Source: Limnohabitans sp. B9-3 (lineage in GTDB: Bacteria > Pseudomonadota > Gammaproteobacteria > Burkholderiales > Burkholderiaceae_C). Taken from it: a DNA stretch of 64,000 nt. The position numbers and the translations under genes were made by a program. Where the stretch lies: assembly GCF_002778325.1 (NCBI RefSeq), contig NZ_NESI01000003.1:310001-374000 (forward strand), in the 5' to 3' direction. Below, piece by piece: positions 30,025 through 37,925 of this stretch (positions within the stretch are counted from its first letter, which is position 1; each line of letters opens with the position of its first letter). The notes beneath the pieces were generated by a model that saw only the letters and a list, made by a program, of their open reading frames with translations, had not been told where the DNA came from and did not search any database.

Positions 30025-32763
30025 TTAATGGGAAAGGGCGCGGGAGACAACCTCGCGCACATCGTTGCTTAAATCGGCTTTGGCGGAGACACGTTTGATC
30101 GCCTCGTGCGCGGCGGTGCGGTAGGGCTCGGCCAGCTTGCTCCAACGGTCCAAAGCGCGCGCCAAACGGGCGGCGACTTGGGGGTTGATGGCGTCGAGCT
30201 CCAACACGCGCTCGCTCCAAAACACGTAGCCTGCGGCATCGGTGCGGTGGAAGGCACCGGGGTTGGCACTGCAGAAACTGAAGATCAGGCTGCGGGCACG
30301 GTTTGGGTTCTTAATATGGAAATCGGGGTGCAGCATCAGGTGACGCACCACGGGCAGCACGTTGCCACCGCGGTCAGGGCAGCCAGCTTGCAGGGCAAAC
30401 CATTTGTCCATCACCAAAGCTTCATTGGAGAAGAGGTTGTAAAAGCGCTGCAAGGCATCGGCGGCCAAGGCGTGGCCACTGCTGACCAAGGCATTCAAGG
30501 CGTTGAATCGGTCGGTCATGTTGTGGGCGTCTTTGAAGCTTTGCAGTGCGCGGCCTGGCCACACCACATCGCCGGACTGGCGGGCGTCTAAACACAGCAT
30601 GGTTAGCGATAAGCCGCTTAAGGCGCGGCGTCCGCTGGACAGAGGGTCGGGGCGGTAGTTGCCGTTGTCGCGGTGGGTGTTGAAGGCCCAAGCCCAATCG
30701 TCGTGCAACTCGCGCGCGAGTTGGGCGCGCATGGCTTCACGCACGGCATGGATGCGCTGTGGGTCCACCACATCGAGCTGTTCGGCGATGTAGGTTTCAG
30801 AGGGCAGCGTCAGCACCAGTTCTTTGAACGCGGCATCCAAGGTGGGGTTGCGAAGCACGGTGCGCAGGGCTTGCACCAAGGCCGCGTCGAGCACTTGCGA
30901 GAGTTCACCCTTGGCTTTCACGGCTGAGAGTGCGGCACTCAGGCACAGGCGTTGTGCGGCTTCCCATTGGTTGAACGGGTCGGTGTCGTGCGCCAAGAGC
31001 GTGAGCAATTGGGCAGGGGTGAAGGCCATCTCCAACACCACGGGCGCGCTGAAGTCACGCAACAGCGATGGCACAGGGGCTTCGTCGCTGGTGACGGGTA
31101 AATCGTGAAATTCAAAGGTTTGTGTGGCTTCGGTGAGCACCAGCAATTGGCTGGGCAGCACTTCGCGGCCATCGGCGCCGATCAAGCCCATTTGCACGGG
31201 AATGACAAACGGGGCTTTGACGTCTTGGCCTGGGCTGGGTGGGCAGCTTTGGCTCAAGGTGAGGGTGTAGCGGCGCGTGGTGGCGTCGTAGGCGCCCGTC
31301 GCTTGCACACGGGGCGTGCCTGCTTGGGCGTACCAACGTTTGAATTGCGGCAAATGCTGGGCCAAGGCCGACTGGGGGTTCGCGTCGGCAATGGCTTGGG
31401 CGAAGTCGTCGCAGGTGACTGCTTGGCCGTCGTGGCGCTCGAAATACAGCTTCATGCCTTGGGCGAAGCCTTCACGCGATGAAATATTGGAAGCTGGCGT
31501 TGCCGCCAAGGTCTGCATCATGCGGACGACCTCAGAGCCTTTTTCGTAAATCGTGACGGTGTAGAAGTTGTTGATTTCCACATAGCTGTCCGGACGCACG
31601 GGGTGGGCCATCGGACCTGCATCTTCGGGGAACTGTGCAGTGCGCAACAAACGCACGTCTTCGATGCGCTTGACGGCTTTGGCCGATGCTGCAGCGGCGC
31701 GGCCATGCGCAGGGTCTGTGGCGCTGACGGTCAATGCCTCAGCGGCCAAGTCTTGGCTGAACTCTTGGTCGCGGAAAACGGTGAGGCCTTCTTTGAGCGA
31801 GAGTTGGAACCAGTCGCGGCAGGTCACACGGTTGCCAGTCCAGTTGTGGAAGTACTCATGGCCCACCACGCTCTCAATGTTGGCGTAATCGGTGTCGGTG
31901 GCGGTGGACGAGTTGGCCAACACAAACTTGGTGTTGAAGACGTTGAGACCCTTGTTCTCCATCGCGCCCATGTTGAAGTCGCTGGTGGCGACGATCATGA
32001 AGCGTTCCAAATCAAGGCTCAAGCCAAAGCGTTGTTCGTCCCACGCGATGCTGGCCATCAGCGAGTTCATGGCGTGTTCGGTTTTGTCCAAGTCGCCCGA
32101 GCGCACGAAGACTTGCAATACGTGGTCTTTGCCCAAGCGGGTTTTAACGCGTTGTTCGCGGCACACAAACTGGCCAGCGACCAAGGCAAACAAGTAGCAA
32201 GGCTTTTTGTGCGGGTCGACCCATTTGGCAAAGTGACGGCCGTCGTCGAGCGGGCCTTCTTCCACCAAGTTGCCGTTGCTCAGCAGCACGGGGAAGGCGG
32301 CTTTGTCGGCGCGTAGTGTGACGCTGTAGTTCGACATCACATCCGGGCGGTCCAAGAAATAGGTGATGCGGCGAAAGCCTTCGGCCTCGCACTGCGTGAA
32401 GAACGAGTCGTTGCTGACATACAAGCCCATGAGCTTGGTGTTCTTGGCGGGCAGGCAGGTCGTGAAAATTTCCAGCGCGAAAGGCTCATGGCCTTCCGGC
32501 AAGTTCTCCAACACCAGCTGGCTGCCGTCCATCTTGAAGGAGGTGCCTTGGCCGTTGACCAGCACGCGCGCCAAATTGAGCTCGTCGCCATCCAAACGCA
32601 GAGGCTGTGCCGCCACGTCGGGGTTGCGGCGCACGGTCATTTTGTTGAGCACGCGGGTCTTGGCGGGGTCCAAGTCGAACGTCAGGTCGACGGTGTCGAT
32701 CCAAAACGCGGGCGCGGTGTAATCCGCACGTTGAACCAGTGGGGCAGTGCCTTCACGCAGCAT
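30025..32763 (-). CDS. pepN: Aminopeptidase N
   Basis: 912 residues, the gluzincin M1 family at its usual bacterial length. The substrate-binding GAMEN sequence (FNMGAMENKGLNVF) and the zinc site HEYFHNW with the downstream Glu in LKEGLTVFRDQEF are intact. The last third is the helical C-terminal domain of proteobacterial PepN (about 560-912). The enzyme removes N-terminal residues in the cytoplasm. It lies 46 bases downstream of prfB and just upstream of fbp. Confidence 0.95.
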   Translation of the reverse strand: MLREGTAPLVQRADYTAPAFWIDTVDLTFDLDPAKTRVLNKMTVRRNPDVAAQPLRLDGDELNLARVLVNGQGTSFKMDGSQLVLENLPEGHEPFALEIFTTCLPAKNTKLMGLYVSNDSFFTQCEAEGFRRITYFLDRPDVMSNYSVTLRADKAAFPVLLSNGNLVEEGPLDDGRHFAKWVDPHKKPCYLFALVAGQFVCREQRVKTRLGKDHVLQVFVRSGDLDKTEHAMNSLMASIAWDEQRFGLSLDLERFMIVATSDFNMGAMENKGLNVFNTKFVLANSSTATDTDYANIESVVGHEYFHNWTGNRVTCRDWFQLSLKEGLTVFRDQEFSQDLAAEALTVSATDPAHGRAAAASAKAVKRIEDVRLLRTAQFPEDAGPMAHPVRPDSYVEINNFYTVTIYEKGSEVVRMMQTLAATPASNISSREGFAQGMKLYFERHDGQAVTCDDFAQAIADANPQSALAQHLPQFKRWYAQAGTPRVQATGAYDATTRRYTLTLSQSCPPSPGQDVKAPFVIPVQMGLIGADGREVLPSQLLVLTEATQTFEFHDLPVTSDEAPVPSLLRDFSAPVVLEMAFTPAQLLTLLAHDTDPFNQWEAAQRLCLSAALSAVKAKGELSQVLDAALVQALRTVLRNPTLDAAFKELVLTLPSETYIAEQLDVVDPQRIHAVREAMRAQLARELHDDWAWAFNTHRDNGNYRPDPLSSGRRALSGLSLTMLCLDARQSGDVVWPGRALQSFKDAHNMTDRFNALNALVSSGHALAADALQRFYNLFSNEALVMDKWFALQAGCPDRGGNVLPVVRHLMLHPDFHIKNPNRARSLIFSFCSANPGAFHRTDAAGYVFWSERVLELDAINPQVAARLARALDRWSKLAEPYRTAAHEAIKRVSAKADLSNDVREVVSRALSH

Positions 32764-32809
32764 GATGGTGTCCTAGAGAGAGGGAAAAGGGCGAAAAACG
32801 GGCGAGCCG

Positions 32810-33914
32810 TTAAACGCCTTGTTTGAGCGAAGCTTCAATGAATGCATCCAAATCGCCATCCAGCACCTTTTGGGTGGCTGAGATTTCGACGTTGGTGCGC
32901 AAGTCTTTGATGCGGCTGTTGTCCAGCACGTAGCTGCGAATTTGATGGCCCCAGCCCACATCGGTCTTGGTGTCTTCGAGCTTTTGTTGTTCTTCTTGGC
33001 GCTTGCGCATTTCAAAGTCATACAAGCGCGAGCGCAGGCGCTTCCACGCCACGTCACGGTTGCTGTGCTGGCTACGGCCATCTTGGCACTGCACCACGAT
33101 GCCGGTGGGCATGTGGGTCAAACGCACGGCAGAGTCGGTTTTGTTGATGTGCTGACCACCCGCGCCAGACGCACGGTAGGTGTCGGTGCGCACGTCGGAG
33201 GGGTTGATGTCGATCTCGATCGAGTCATCAATCTCTGGGTACACAAACACCGACGCAAACGAGGTGTGACGACCGCCCGAGCTGTCAAAGGGCGACTTGC
33301 GTACCAAGCGGTGCACACCCGTTTCGGTGCGCAGCAAACCAAAGGCGTATTCGCCTTCGATCTTGATGGTGGCGCCTTTGATGCCGGCCACGTCACCGGG
33401 GGATTCGTCTTCCACCGTGGTTTTGAAGCCCTTGCGTTCGGCGTACTTGAGGTACTGACGCAACAACATGCTGGCCCAGTCGCAGGCTTCGGTGCCACCG
33501 GCGCCGGCTTGGATGTCGAGGAAGCAATTGAGCGGGTCCGCTTCGTTGCTGAACATGCGGCGGAATTCGAGCTCTTCGATGGTTTTGACCAAGCCTTGTG
33601 TGTCCGCTTCGATGGTCATTAAGCCGTCTTCGTCGTTGTCGGCCTTGCTCATTTCAAACAACTCGGTGTTGTCTGCCAGCTCTTGGGTCAGGCGGGTGAG
33701 GGTGACCACCACGCCATCGAGCGTTTTCTTTTCACGCCCGAGTTCTTGAGCCTTTTTGGGGTCGTTCCAGACCGTGGGGTCTTCTAGCGAGGCGTTGACG
33801 GTGCGCAGGCGTTCGGCTTTGGCATCGTAGTCAAAGATACCTCCGGAGGTCGACCGTACGCACGCTCAAGTCTGCGAGGGTGGTGCCAATGAGGTTGGTG
33901 CGTTCAGCTTCCAT
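32810..33914 (-). CDS. prfB: Peptide chain release factor 2, with programmed +1 frameshift
   Basis: The gene is read in two frames. A 27-codon leader starts at the ATG at 33914 ([10 protein letters not shown]...) and reaches an in-frame TGA at 33831-33833. A +1 slip at CTT-TGA-C enters the long frame ([20 protein letters not shown]), ending at 32810. Total length is about 367 residues, close to the standard RF2. The slip site has the classic parts: a GGAGG Shine-Dalgarno-like element, three bases, then CTTTGAC. The SPF anticodon-like motif ([11 protein letters not shown]) and the GGQ motif ([11 protein letters not shown]) are present. RF2 reads UGA and UAA, and the slip lets low RF2 raise its own synthesis. 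Taking only the downstream ATG/GTG start would lose about 65 residues. Confidence 0.96.
33831..33844 (-). other. prfB +1 programmed ribosomal frameshift site
   Basis: On the minus strand GGAGG (33844-33840) is followed by TAT, then CTT and the in-frame TGA followed by C. This matches the conserved RF2 slip signal, in which the anti-SD pairing pushes the ribosome one base forward when UGA is decoded slowly. Confidence 0.95.
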
Positions 33915-33962
33915 GATGGTGTCTTCTTTACGAGTCTGGGAAAACCGTAGATTTTCTCACGT

Positions 33963-34523
33963 TCAGAAGTCGTGGCTGTACGCCAGCAAAAAGCCTGCTT
34001 TCCCAAGCAACGACGCTTGCACCGCATGGTCCCCCGAGAAGCGATAGCCCAACGATGGAATGATGGCGGGCGCAATGCCGAAGTTGTTGAACGGGATCTT
34101 GTCTTTGTAAGCCCCTTTGTAGCCATAAATCAGGCCACCAGAAACCTTGACGAACACGTCTGGGTTGCCCAGCACACCCGTCCAGCGTTGACCCACAAAG
34201 CCGTACAGCGAGGGTTGACCAAAGGAGTTGGTGAAAAAGGCGAGGCCGCAAAAACGCCCGCTGGCGTCTTGGCGCTCTAGGCCAATCAAGCGCACAGGGC
34301 GGTGTTCTGGGTTGTCACTCCAATGCTTGGCATAGGGCGAAAGCATCAATTGCCAGGGTTTGGCATGGGGGGTGTCCGGTGTGTCGTCCGCCTTCAAGGC
34401 ACTGGGGCAGGGCTGCCAGCGGTGTGCGTCGCTCGATAATTCACCTGTCTGAGCGTGGGCTACAGTGATTGCCCCTAAAAAAGCCATCCAAATAAGCAGA
34501 TGGCTTGTTAATTTACAACGCAT
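33963..34523 (-). CDS. Secreted small beta-barrel protein, PagP-like size and pattern, function unproven
   Basis: 186 residues with a signal peptide (about 1-24, LLIWMAFLGAITVAHA). Alternating hydrophobic strands, aromatic girdle residues and the C-terminal aromatic end (AYSHDF) suggest an eight-strand outer-membrane barrel. Segments such as LMLSPYAKHWSDNPEHRPV and AFFTNSFGQPSLYGFVGQRW recall the layout of PagP, which moves palmitate to lipid A. The equivalent of the PagP Asp-Ser pair would be Asn-Ser here, so activity is doubtful. It is followed after 48 bases by prfB on the same strand. I give the fold moderate and the function low confidence. Confidence 0.6.
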   Translation of the reverse strand: MRCKLTSHLLIWMAFLGAITVAHAQTGELSSDAHRWQPCPSALKADDTPDTPHAKPWQLMLSPYAKHWSDNPEHRPVRLIGLERQDASGRFCGLAFFTNSFGQPSLYGFVGQRWTGVLGNPDVFVKVSGGLIYGYKGAYKDKIPFNNFGIAPAIIPSLGYRFSGDHAVQASLLGKAGFLLAYSHDF

Positions 34524-34574
34524 TCAAAAACCTAGTTTTGGATCAAAAGTAGTCAATTTTAGGTCAGGTTGATG

Positions 34575-35162
34575 TCAACGCCGTGTCATCGCTGCTGGCC
34601 CTATGTCTTGTAGGGGGCCGAGGGGGTTGTGCTGCACGTCTACCTCGCGAACTTCGGGTTGCCCGCCCCAAGAGCGGTACACCACCGTCTCATCGACCAA
34701 CAAAATCAAGGCATTGAAGCGCCAGCCTGTGGTTTCGGAGCGACGCCGGAAGTTGGTGAAGTCAGCCAAGAAGCCTCCTGTGCGGGCTTTGCTGATTTTG
34801 GAGATGCTCACCTCCCAGCCATGACAGGCGTCACGCGCATTGATGCACATCAGGATGCCAGGCCCCAAATCGGCTTTGGTCAAGACGGTGCCATTCACCA
34901 CGCGCCGCACGATATCGGGGTAGGACAAGATCGTGGTGTTGGGTTGATAGGCTGGACCGAGCTTCAAGGCCGACACCTCTGCGGCGTGGCTTTGCATCGG
35001 CACCAAGCTCTCAATGGCGGTGCGTGCCTCGTCAAAGGTTTGAAACGTGGGCGATTCGGTGCGCGCTTGCGGCAACAGACTGGTACAGGCGGCGAGTCCC
35101 GAGCAGGTAGCCAGCAAGGCGAGTCGCGTCATCGCGCGGGAGAGAGGGTGACGTTTGGGCAT
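34575..35162 (-). CDS. Putative lipoprotein of unknown function
   Basis: About 195 residues from the ATG at 35162; a shorter version from 35132 is also possible, and no clear ribosome site marks either. The N-terminus is a lipoprotein signal (MTRLALLATCSGLAAC, lipobox LAAC), so the mature protein is acylated. The rest looks globular, with a central LGPGILMCINARDACHGW segment containing two cysteines that may pair. I do not recognise the family. An ATG at 35162 would lie directly against the T run of the terminator of the upstream porin-like gene, so translation may rely on its own promoter or on read-through. Confidence 0.65.
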   Translation of the reverse strand: MPKRHPLSRAMTRLALLATCSGLAACTSLLPQARTESPTFQTFDEARTAIESLVPMQSHAAEVSALKLGPAYQPNTTILSYPDIVRRVVNGTVLTKADLGPGILMCINARDACHGWEVSISKISKARTGGFLADFTNFRRRSETTGWRFNALILLVDETVVYRSWGGQPEVREVDVQHNPLGPLQDIGPAAMTRR

Positions 35163-35193
35163 AAAAAAAAGCGCATTGCGATGCAATGCGCCC
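35163..35193 (-). terminator. Terminator of the outer-membrane beta-barrel gene
   Basis: Stem GCGCATTGC / GCAATGCGC with a 3-base loop (35171-35191). On the minus strand it is followed by eight T, a textbook intrinsic terminator 20-odd bases after the barrel gene stop. Confidence 0.9.
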
Positions 35194-35214
35194 TTGTTTG
35201 AGGGATTGCTCGAC

Positions 35215-35742
35215 TTAGAAGCGTGAACCAACCGACAACGCAAAGCCTTTGGCAGAGATGTTGTCTTTGTCAAAGTAGTTCATGTAGTCCAGTTGGCCGT
35301 AGACGGTTTTGGTGAAGTTGGTTTGCACGCCAACGCCATACGACAAATCGGTGCCTGTGTGCGAACCCGCTGCCGATGCGGTGATGTCTGAGCGTGTCAC
35401 ACCCAAGCGTGCAAACACCAAAGTGTCTTGCGTCAAGGCCATTTTGGGTTTGATGTGAATGCCGTAATTGCTGACCGTGGCGTTGAAAGCGCCGCGGTCG
35501 TCTTTGGACATCGTGGTGGTGTACATGCCTTCCACCGCCAACGTGGGGCTCAAGTCTTTACCAATGATGAAGCGTGCAGCTTTCGGCTTGGAAGTGCTGG
35601 CAGCGCTGTCGCCCACTTCGAGGGGTGAATAAGCAATTTCACCGTAATAACCCACGTCAGCGTTGGAGCGACTTTGCGCTTGTGCGCCAGTGCCCATCAG
35701 TGAAGCCAAAAGAGTGAGAGCAACGAAATAAGTGGTTTTCAT
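35215..35742 (-). CDS. Outer-membrane beta-barrel protein (porin/OmpW-like family)
   Basis: About 175 residues from the ATG at 35742, preceded by AAAGGA; an upstream in-frame ATG lacks a site. The signal peptide is residues 1-23 (YFVALTLLASLMGTGAQA). The mature part has about eight amphipathic strands, repeated Tyr/Phe ends and a final C-terminal Phe (FALSVGSRF), the BAM recognition signal. Such small barrels in Burkholderiales are annotated as porin-family or attachment proteins. It is monocistronic: a strong terminator follows and a regulatory region shared with a divergent stress gene precedes it. Confidence 0.8.
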   Translation of the reverse strand: MKTTYFVALTLLASLMGTGAQAQSRSNADVGYYGEIAYSPLEVGDSAASTSKPKAARFIIGKDLSPTLAVEGMYTTTMSKDDRGAFNATVSNYGIHIKPKMALTQDTLVFARLGVTRSDITASAAGSHTGTDLSYGVGVQTNFTKTVYGQLDYMNYFDKDNISAKGFALSVGSRF

Positions 35743-35788
35743 ACAAGGTCCTTTAAAAGAGTCTTGATGGTCCATCTTTGTGGGTGTG

Positions 35789-35850
35789 GCGTCTGTGTGC
35801 TGCCACACGTAGGCACACTTTTTTTAATGTGTACGTCAGCAGACAGACGC
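35789..35850 (+). promoter_or_regulatory. Shared stress-promoter motif, copy A
   Basis: GCGTCTGT at 35789-35796 and its complement ACAGACGC at 35843-35850 enclose a stretch ending in GTGTACGTCAGCAGACAGA. Nearly the same element lies upstream of the gene at 41096 (19 of 22 positions equal over 35829-35850), and a looser one lies upstream of 40314. The element ends about 80 bases before the start at 35932. It probably binds a common regulator or is read by a common sigma factor. Confidence 0.5.
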
Positions 35851-35931
35851 ATCGGTTTTAACTTTGAACAATCAGCCGACACGTTATGCATGACGTGCGG
35901 TTCGATCTTTATTCATTTTTTGAAAGCCACT

Positions 35932-36195
35932 ATGACACTCCAAGACACCCCCAAGCACGACATCAAGCACGACACCGCTACCGCGAGCACAGAGCATCAG
36001 CACCATGTGCAAGCCGCTGAGCATTTGGAGCTTGCAGCGAAGTCCCACAAGGAAGCCGCCAAGTTGATCAGTGCAGGCGACCACAAAGCTGCCTTGCAAC
36101 ATGTGGAGACGGCTAAAACCCACACAGCACATGCCAGTGATCATGTGAAAGAAGCACAGAAGAAAAGCATGTCAGCTGTGAAAGCTCACGCTTAA
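35932..36195 (+). CDS. Small His/Ala-rich stress-type protein, unknown
   Basis: 87 residues from the ATG at 35932; an open frame upstream is unlikely to be coding. It is hydrophilic and helical, rich in His, Ala, Lys and Glu, with no signal peptide or cysteine. Heptad-like repeats (HLELAAKSHKEAAKLI, then HVETAKTHTAHASDHVKEA) suggest a helical hairpin or coiled coil. Such proteins are often produced on general stress or in stationary phase. It has its own terminator and a promoter motif shared with the BON and DUF883-like genes, so it may belong to one regulon. The function is not known to me. Confidence 0.75.
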   Translation: MTLQDTPKHDIKHDTATASTEHQHHVQAAEHLELAAKSHKEAAKLISAGDHKAALQHVETAKTHTAHASDHVKEAQKKSMSAVKAHA

Positions 36196-36211
36196 GCTGT
36201 TGCTTAAAAGG

Positions 36212-36244
36212 AAGCCGCCAACTGAAAGGTTGGCGGCTTTTTTT
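36212..36244 (+). terminator. Terminator of the small His-rich protein gene
   Basis: Stem AAGCCGCCAA / TTGGCGGCTT with an 8-base loop, followed by five or more T. It overlaps the end of the convergent wHTH gene, so it may act in both directions. Confidence 0.9.
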
Positions 36245-36584
36245 ATGCAAAAACCAGACGCATGAGTTCGCCCATGCGCTCAAAGTAACGGTCAGCCAAT
36301 GGGGTGGTGACCAAGTATTTGGTGCGACGGTCTCCCTTGTGAAACACCATGTCGATCAACAAGCTTTCGCGCAAGGTATCGACACGGCGATGGATAGTGG
36401 CTGGACTGGCCAGGTGCTGCAGTGCCATGGTTTGCATGACCGTCAAAGGATGTCCTTCGGCGTTGGCAACCGCAATGATGCCCAAGAGCGCTTGGCCGTC
36501 GGGTGTGATGTTGGGGGGCAGGTTATCGGTGTGCGGAAATTTGCAAAGCGATAAAAATTGAAGGTACGAGTTTTGATGCGACAT
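36243..36584 (-). CDS. Winged-helix (MarR-like) DNA-binding protein
   Basis: 113 residues from the ATG at 36584 (MSHQNSYLQFLSL). The central part ITPDGQALLGIIAVANAEG then LTVMQTMALQHLASPATIHR looks like a winged helix with the recognition helix near SPATIHRRVDTLRE. The beta-wing is MVFHKGDRRTKYLVTT. It is a short member, probably a dimeric repressor. The targets are unknown; the OmpA gene upstream and the stress gene downstream are candidates. Confidence 0.75.
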   Translation of the reverse strand: MSHQNSYLQFLSLCKFPHTDNLPPNITPDGQALLGIIAVANAEGHPLTVMQTMALQHLASPATIHRRVDTLRESLLIDMVFHKGDRRTKYLVTTPLADRYFERMGELMRLVFA

Positions 36585-36631
36585 ACTGACTTTCAAAACG
36601 CAAAAGATACGGAACCCTCGAAGGCTCAAAA

Positions 36632-36673
36632 GCGCAAGACGGAGCGTCGCCGGAGTTTTTCTCTGTCTTGCGC
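36632..36673 (-). terminator. Likely terminator of the OmpA-family gene
   Basis: GCGCAAGAC (36632-36640) pairs with GTCTTGCGC (36665-36673), and a few further pairs (GAG/CTC) extend the stem after one mismatch. On the minus strand TTTTGAG follows. It sits just past the OmpA stop, with a large loop, so efficiency is uncertain. Confidence 0.6.
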
Positions 36674-36682
36674 GAGGATGGC

Positions 36683-37891
36683 TTATCGAGCCGCTGGACG
36701 TGAGCCAGTTACGTCAATGTCCACACGACGATCCGGCTGCAAGCAAGCGATCACAGCGGCTGAGGTTTTGATGCCTTTGCATTCACCCTCTGCAGTCGCT
36801 GGCGCGCTGCTGCCTTTGCCCACGGTTGTGATCTTGGCGGCAGATAAACCACTGGTGTTGACCAAGTAATTTTTCACAGCCTCGGCGCGTTGCAGCGACA
36901 ACTTTTCGTTATAAGCCGCTTGACCAATACGGTCGGTGTGGCCTTCGACCGTGATGTGGTCATACTCGACGCCTTTGAGTTCTTGGGTGAACTTGTTCAA
37001 CGCTTCTTTGCCACCCAGGCGCATGTTGGCGTTGTCAAAGCCAAACAACACGTCGGCGTTAAAGCTCACACGCAAACGCTCAGGCTTAGGCGCGGGAACA
37101 GGCACAGGTGCTGGCACTGGCGTTGGCGCGGGTGCAGGGGGTGCCACGATGATGATGGGCTCTGGTGTTGGCGCTTGTTGATAGACCACGCGCTCCACCA
37201 CTTTGGGTGCGGGCTCGGGGGTGCGACCAAACGGAAACACCAAGCTCAAAGACGCCACGTTGATGTCGCCTTTGTTGCCCACCGCGTCGTTGATGCGGTA
37301 ACGCTCCAACTCGCCGCGCAGCGCCATCGAGGGGCTGAACTGGTACGCAAAGCCAAAGCCCGCTTTGTAGTTGGTTTGGGTTTTTTGTGGGTTCGGGTCG
37401 AGGATCACCACGTTGCCTGTGCCTGTGAAGGTGTCACGTGCGCGTGCATTGTGTACACCCACGCGGCCCAACAAAGACAGTTGGTTGTTGATGGGCAAGG
37501 TGCCCACCAAGTCAAGGTTCACACCGTCTAACTTGATGCGGCCATCGAGCGAACCCGTTGGGTTGGTGGTTGACTTGAAGCCAAATTGACCCAAGTTGAA
37601 ATAGCCCGCTTCCACACCCCAGTAGGGGCTGAATTGGTAGCCACCAAAGACTTTGTAGGCCGCATCGCTCTCATCGCGCGTCATGCTGGTCGTTGTCATG
37701 CTGGGGTTGGCGCTGAGCAAGTTGGCGTTGATGCGGTCCACATCAATTTTGGAGCGGGCTTGGCCCATGCCAATACCCCCGTAGTAATGGCCTTCGGCTT
37801 GCGCGTGGGCGGTGAGGGCACTGAAAGTGCTCAGGCCGGCGAGACTCAACAGGCACAAGGCCCGAAGTGGTTTCAGTTGGAATTTTTTCAT
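36683..37891 (-). CDS. OmpA-family outer-membrane protein (barrel plus peptidoglycan-binding domain)
   Basis: About 402 residues from the ATG at 37891. The signal peptide is residues 1-31 (LKPLRALCLLSLAGLSTF...). An OmpA/OmpW-type barrel covers about 32-215 (GHYYGGIGMGQARSKID). A Pro-rich linker (PAPTPVPAPVPVPAPKPE) follows. The OmpA C-terminal domain is at about 280-395, with ITVEGHTDRIGQAAYNEKLS and a QRAEAVKNYL helix, and contains two cysteines likely to pair. It anchors the outer membrane to peptidoglycan. It lies 34 bases downstream of the ice-binding-type lipoprotein gene and is probably co-transcribed. Confidence 0.92.
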   Translation of the reverse strand: MKKFQLKPLRALCLLSLAGLSTFSALTAHAQAEGHYYGGIGMGQARSKIDVDRINANLLSANPSMTTTSMTRDESDAAYKVFGGYQFSPYWGVEAGYFNLGQFGFKSTTNPTGSLDGRIKLDGVNLDLVGTLPINNQLSLLGRVGVHNARARDTFTGTGNVVILDPNPQKTQTNYKAGFGFAYQFSPSMALRGELERYRINDAVGNKGDINVASLSLVFPFGRTPEPAPKVVERVVYQQAPTPEPIIIVAPPAPAPTPVPAPVPVPAPKPERLRVSFNADVLFGFDNANMRLGGKEALNKFTQELKGVEYDHITVEGHTDRIGQAAYNEKLSLQRAEAVKNYLVNTSGLSAAKITTVGKGSSAPATAEGECKGIKTSAAVIACLQPDRRVDIDVTGSRPAAR

Positions 37892-37925
37892 ACGTTTCTT
37901 TCTAGGGTTGATAAAACAAGAGGGA

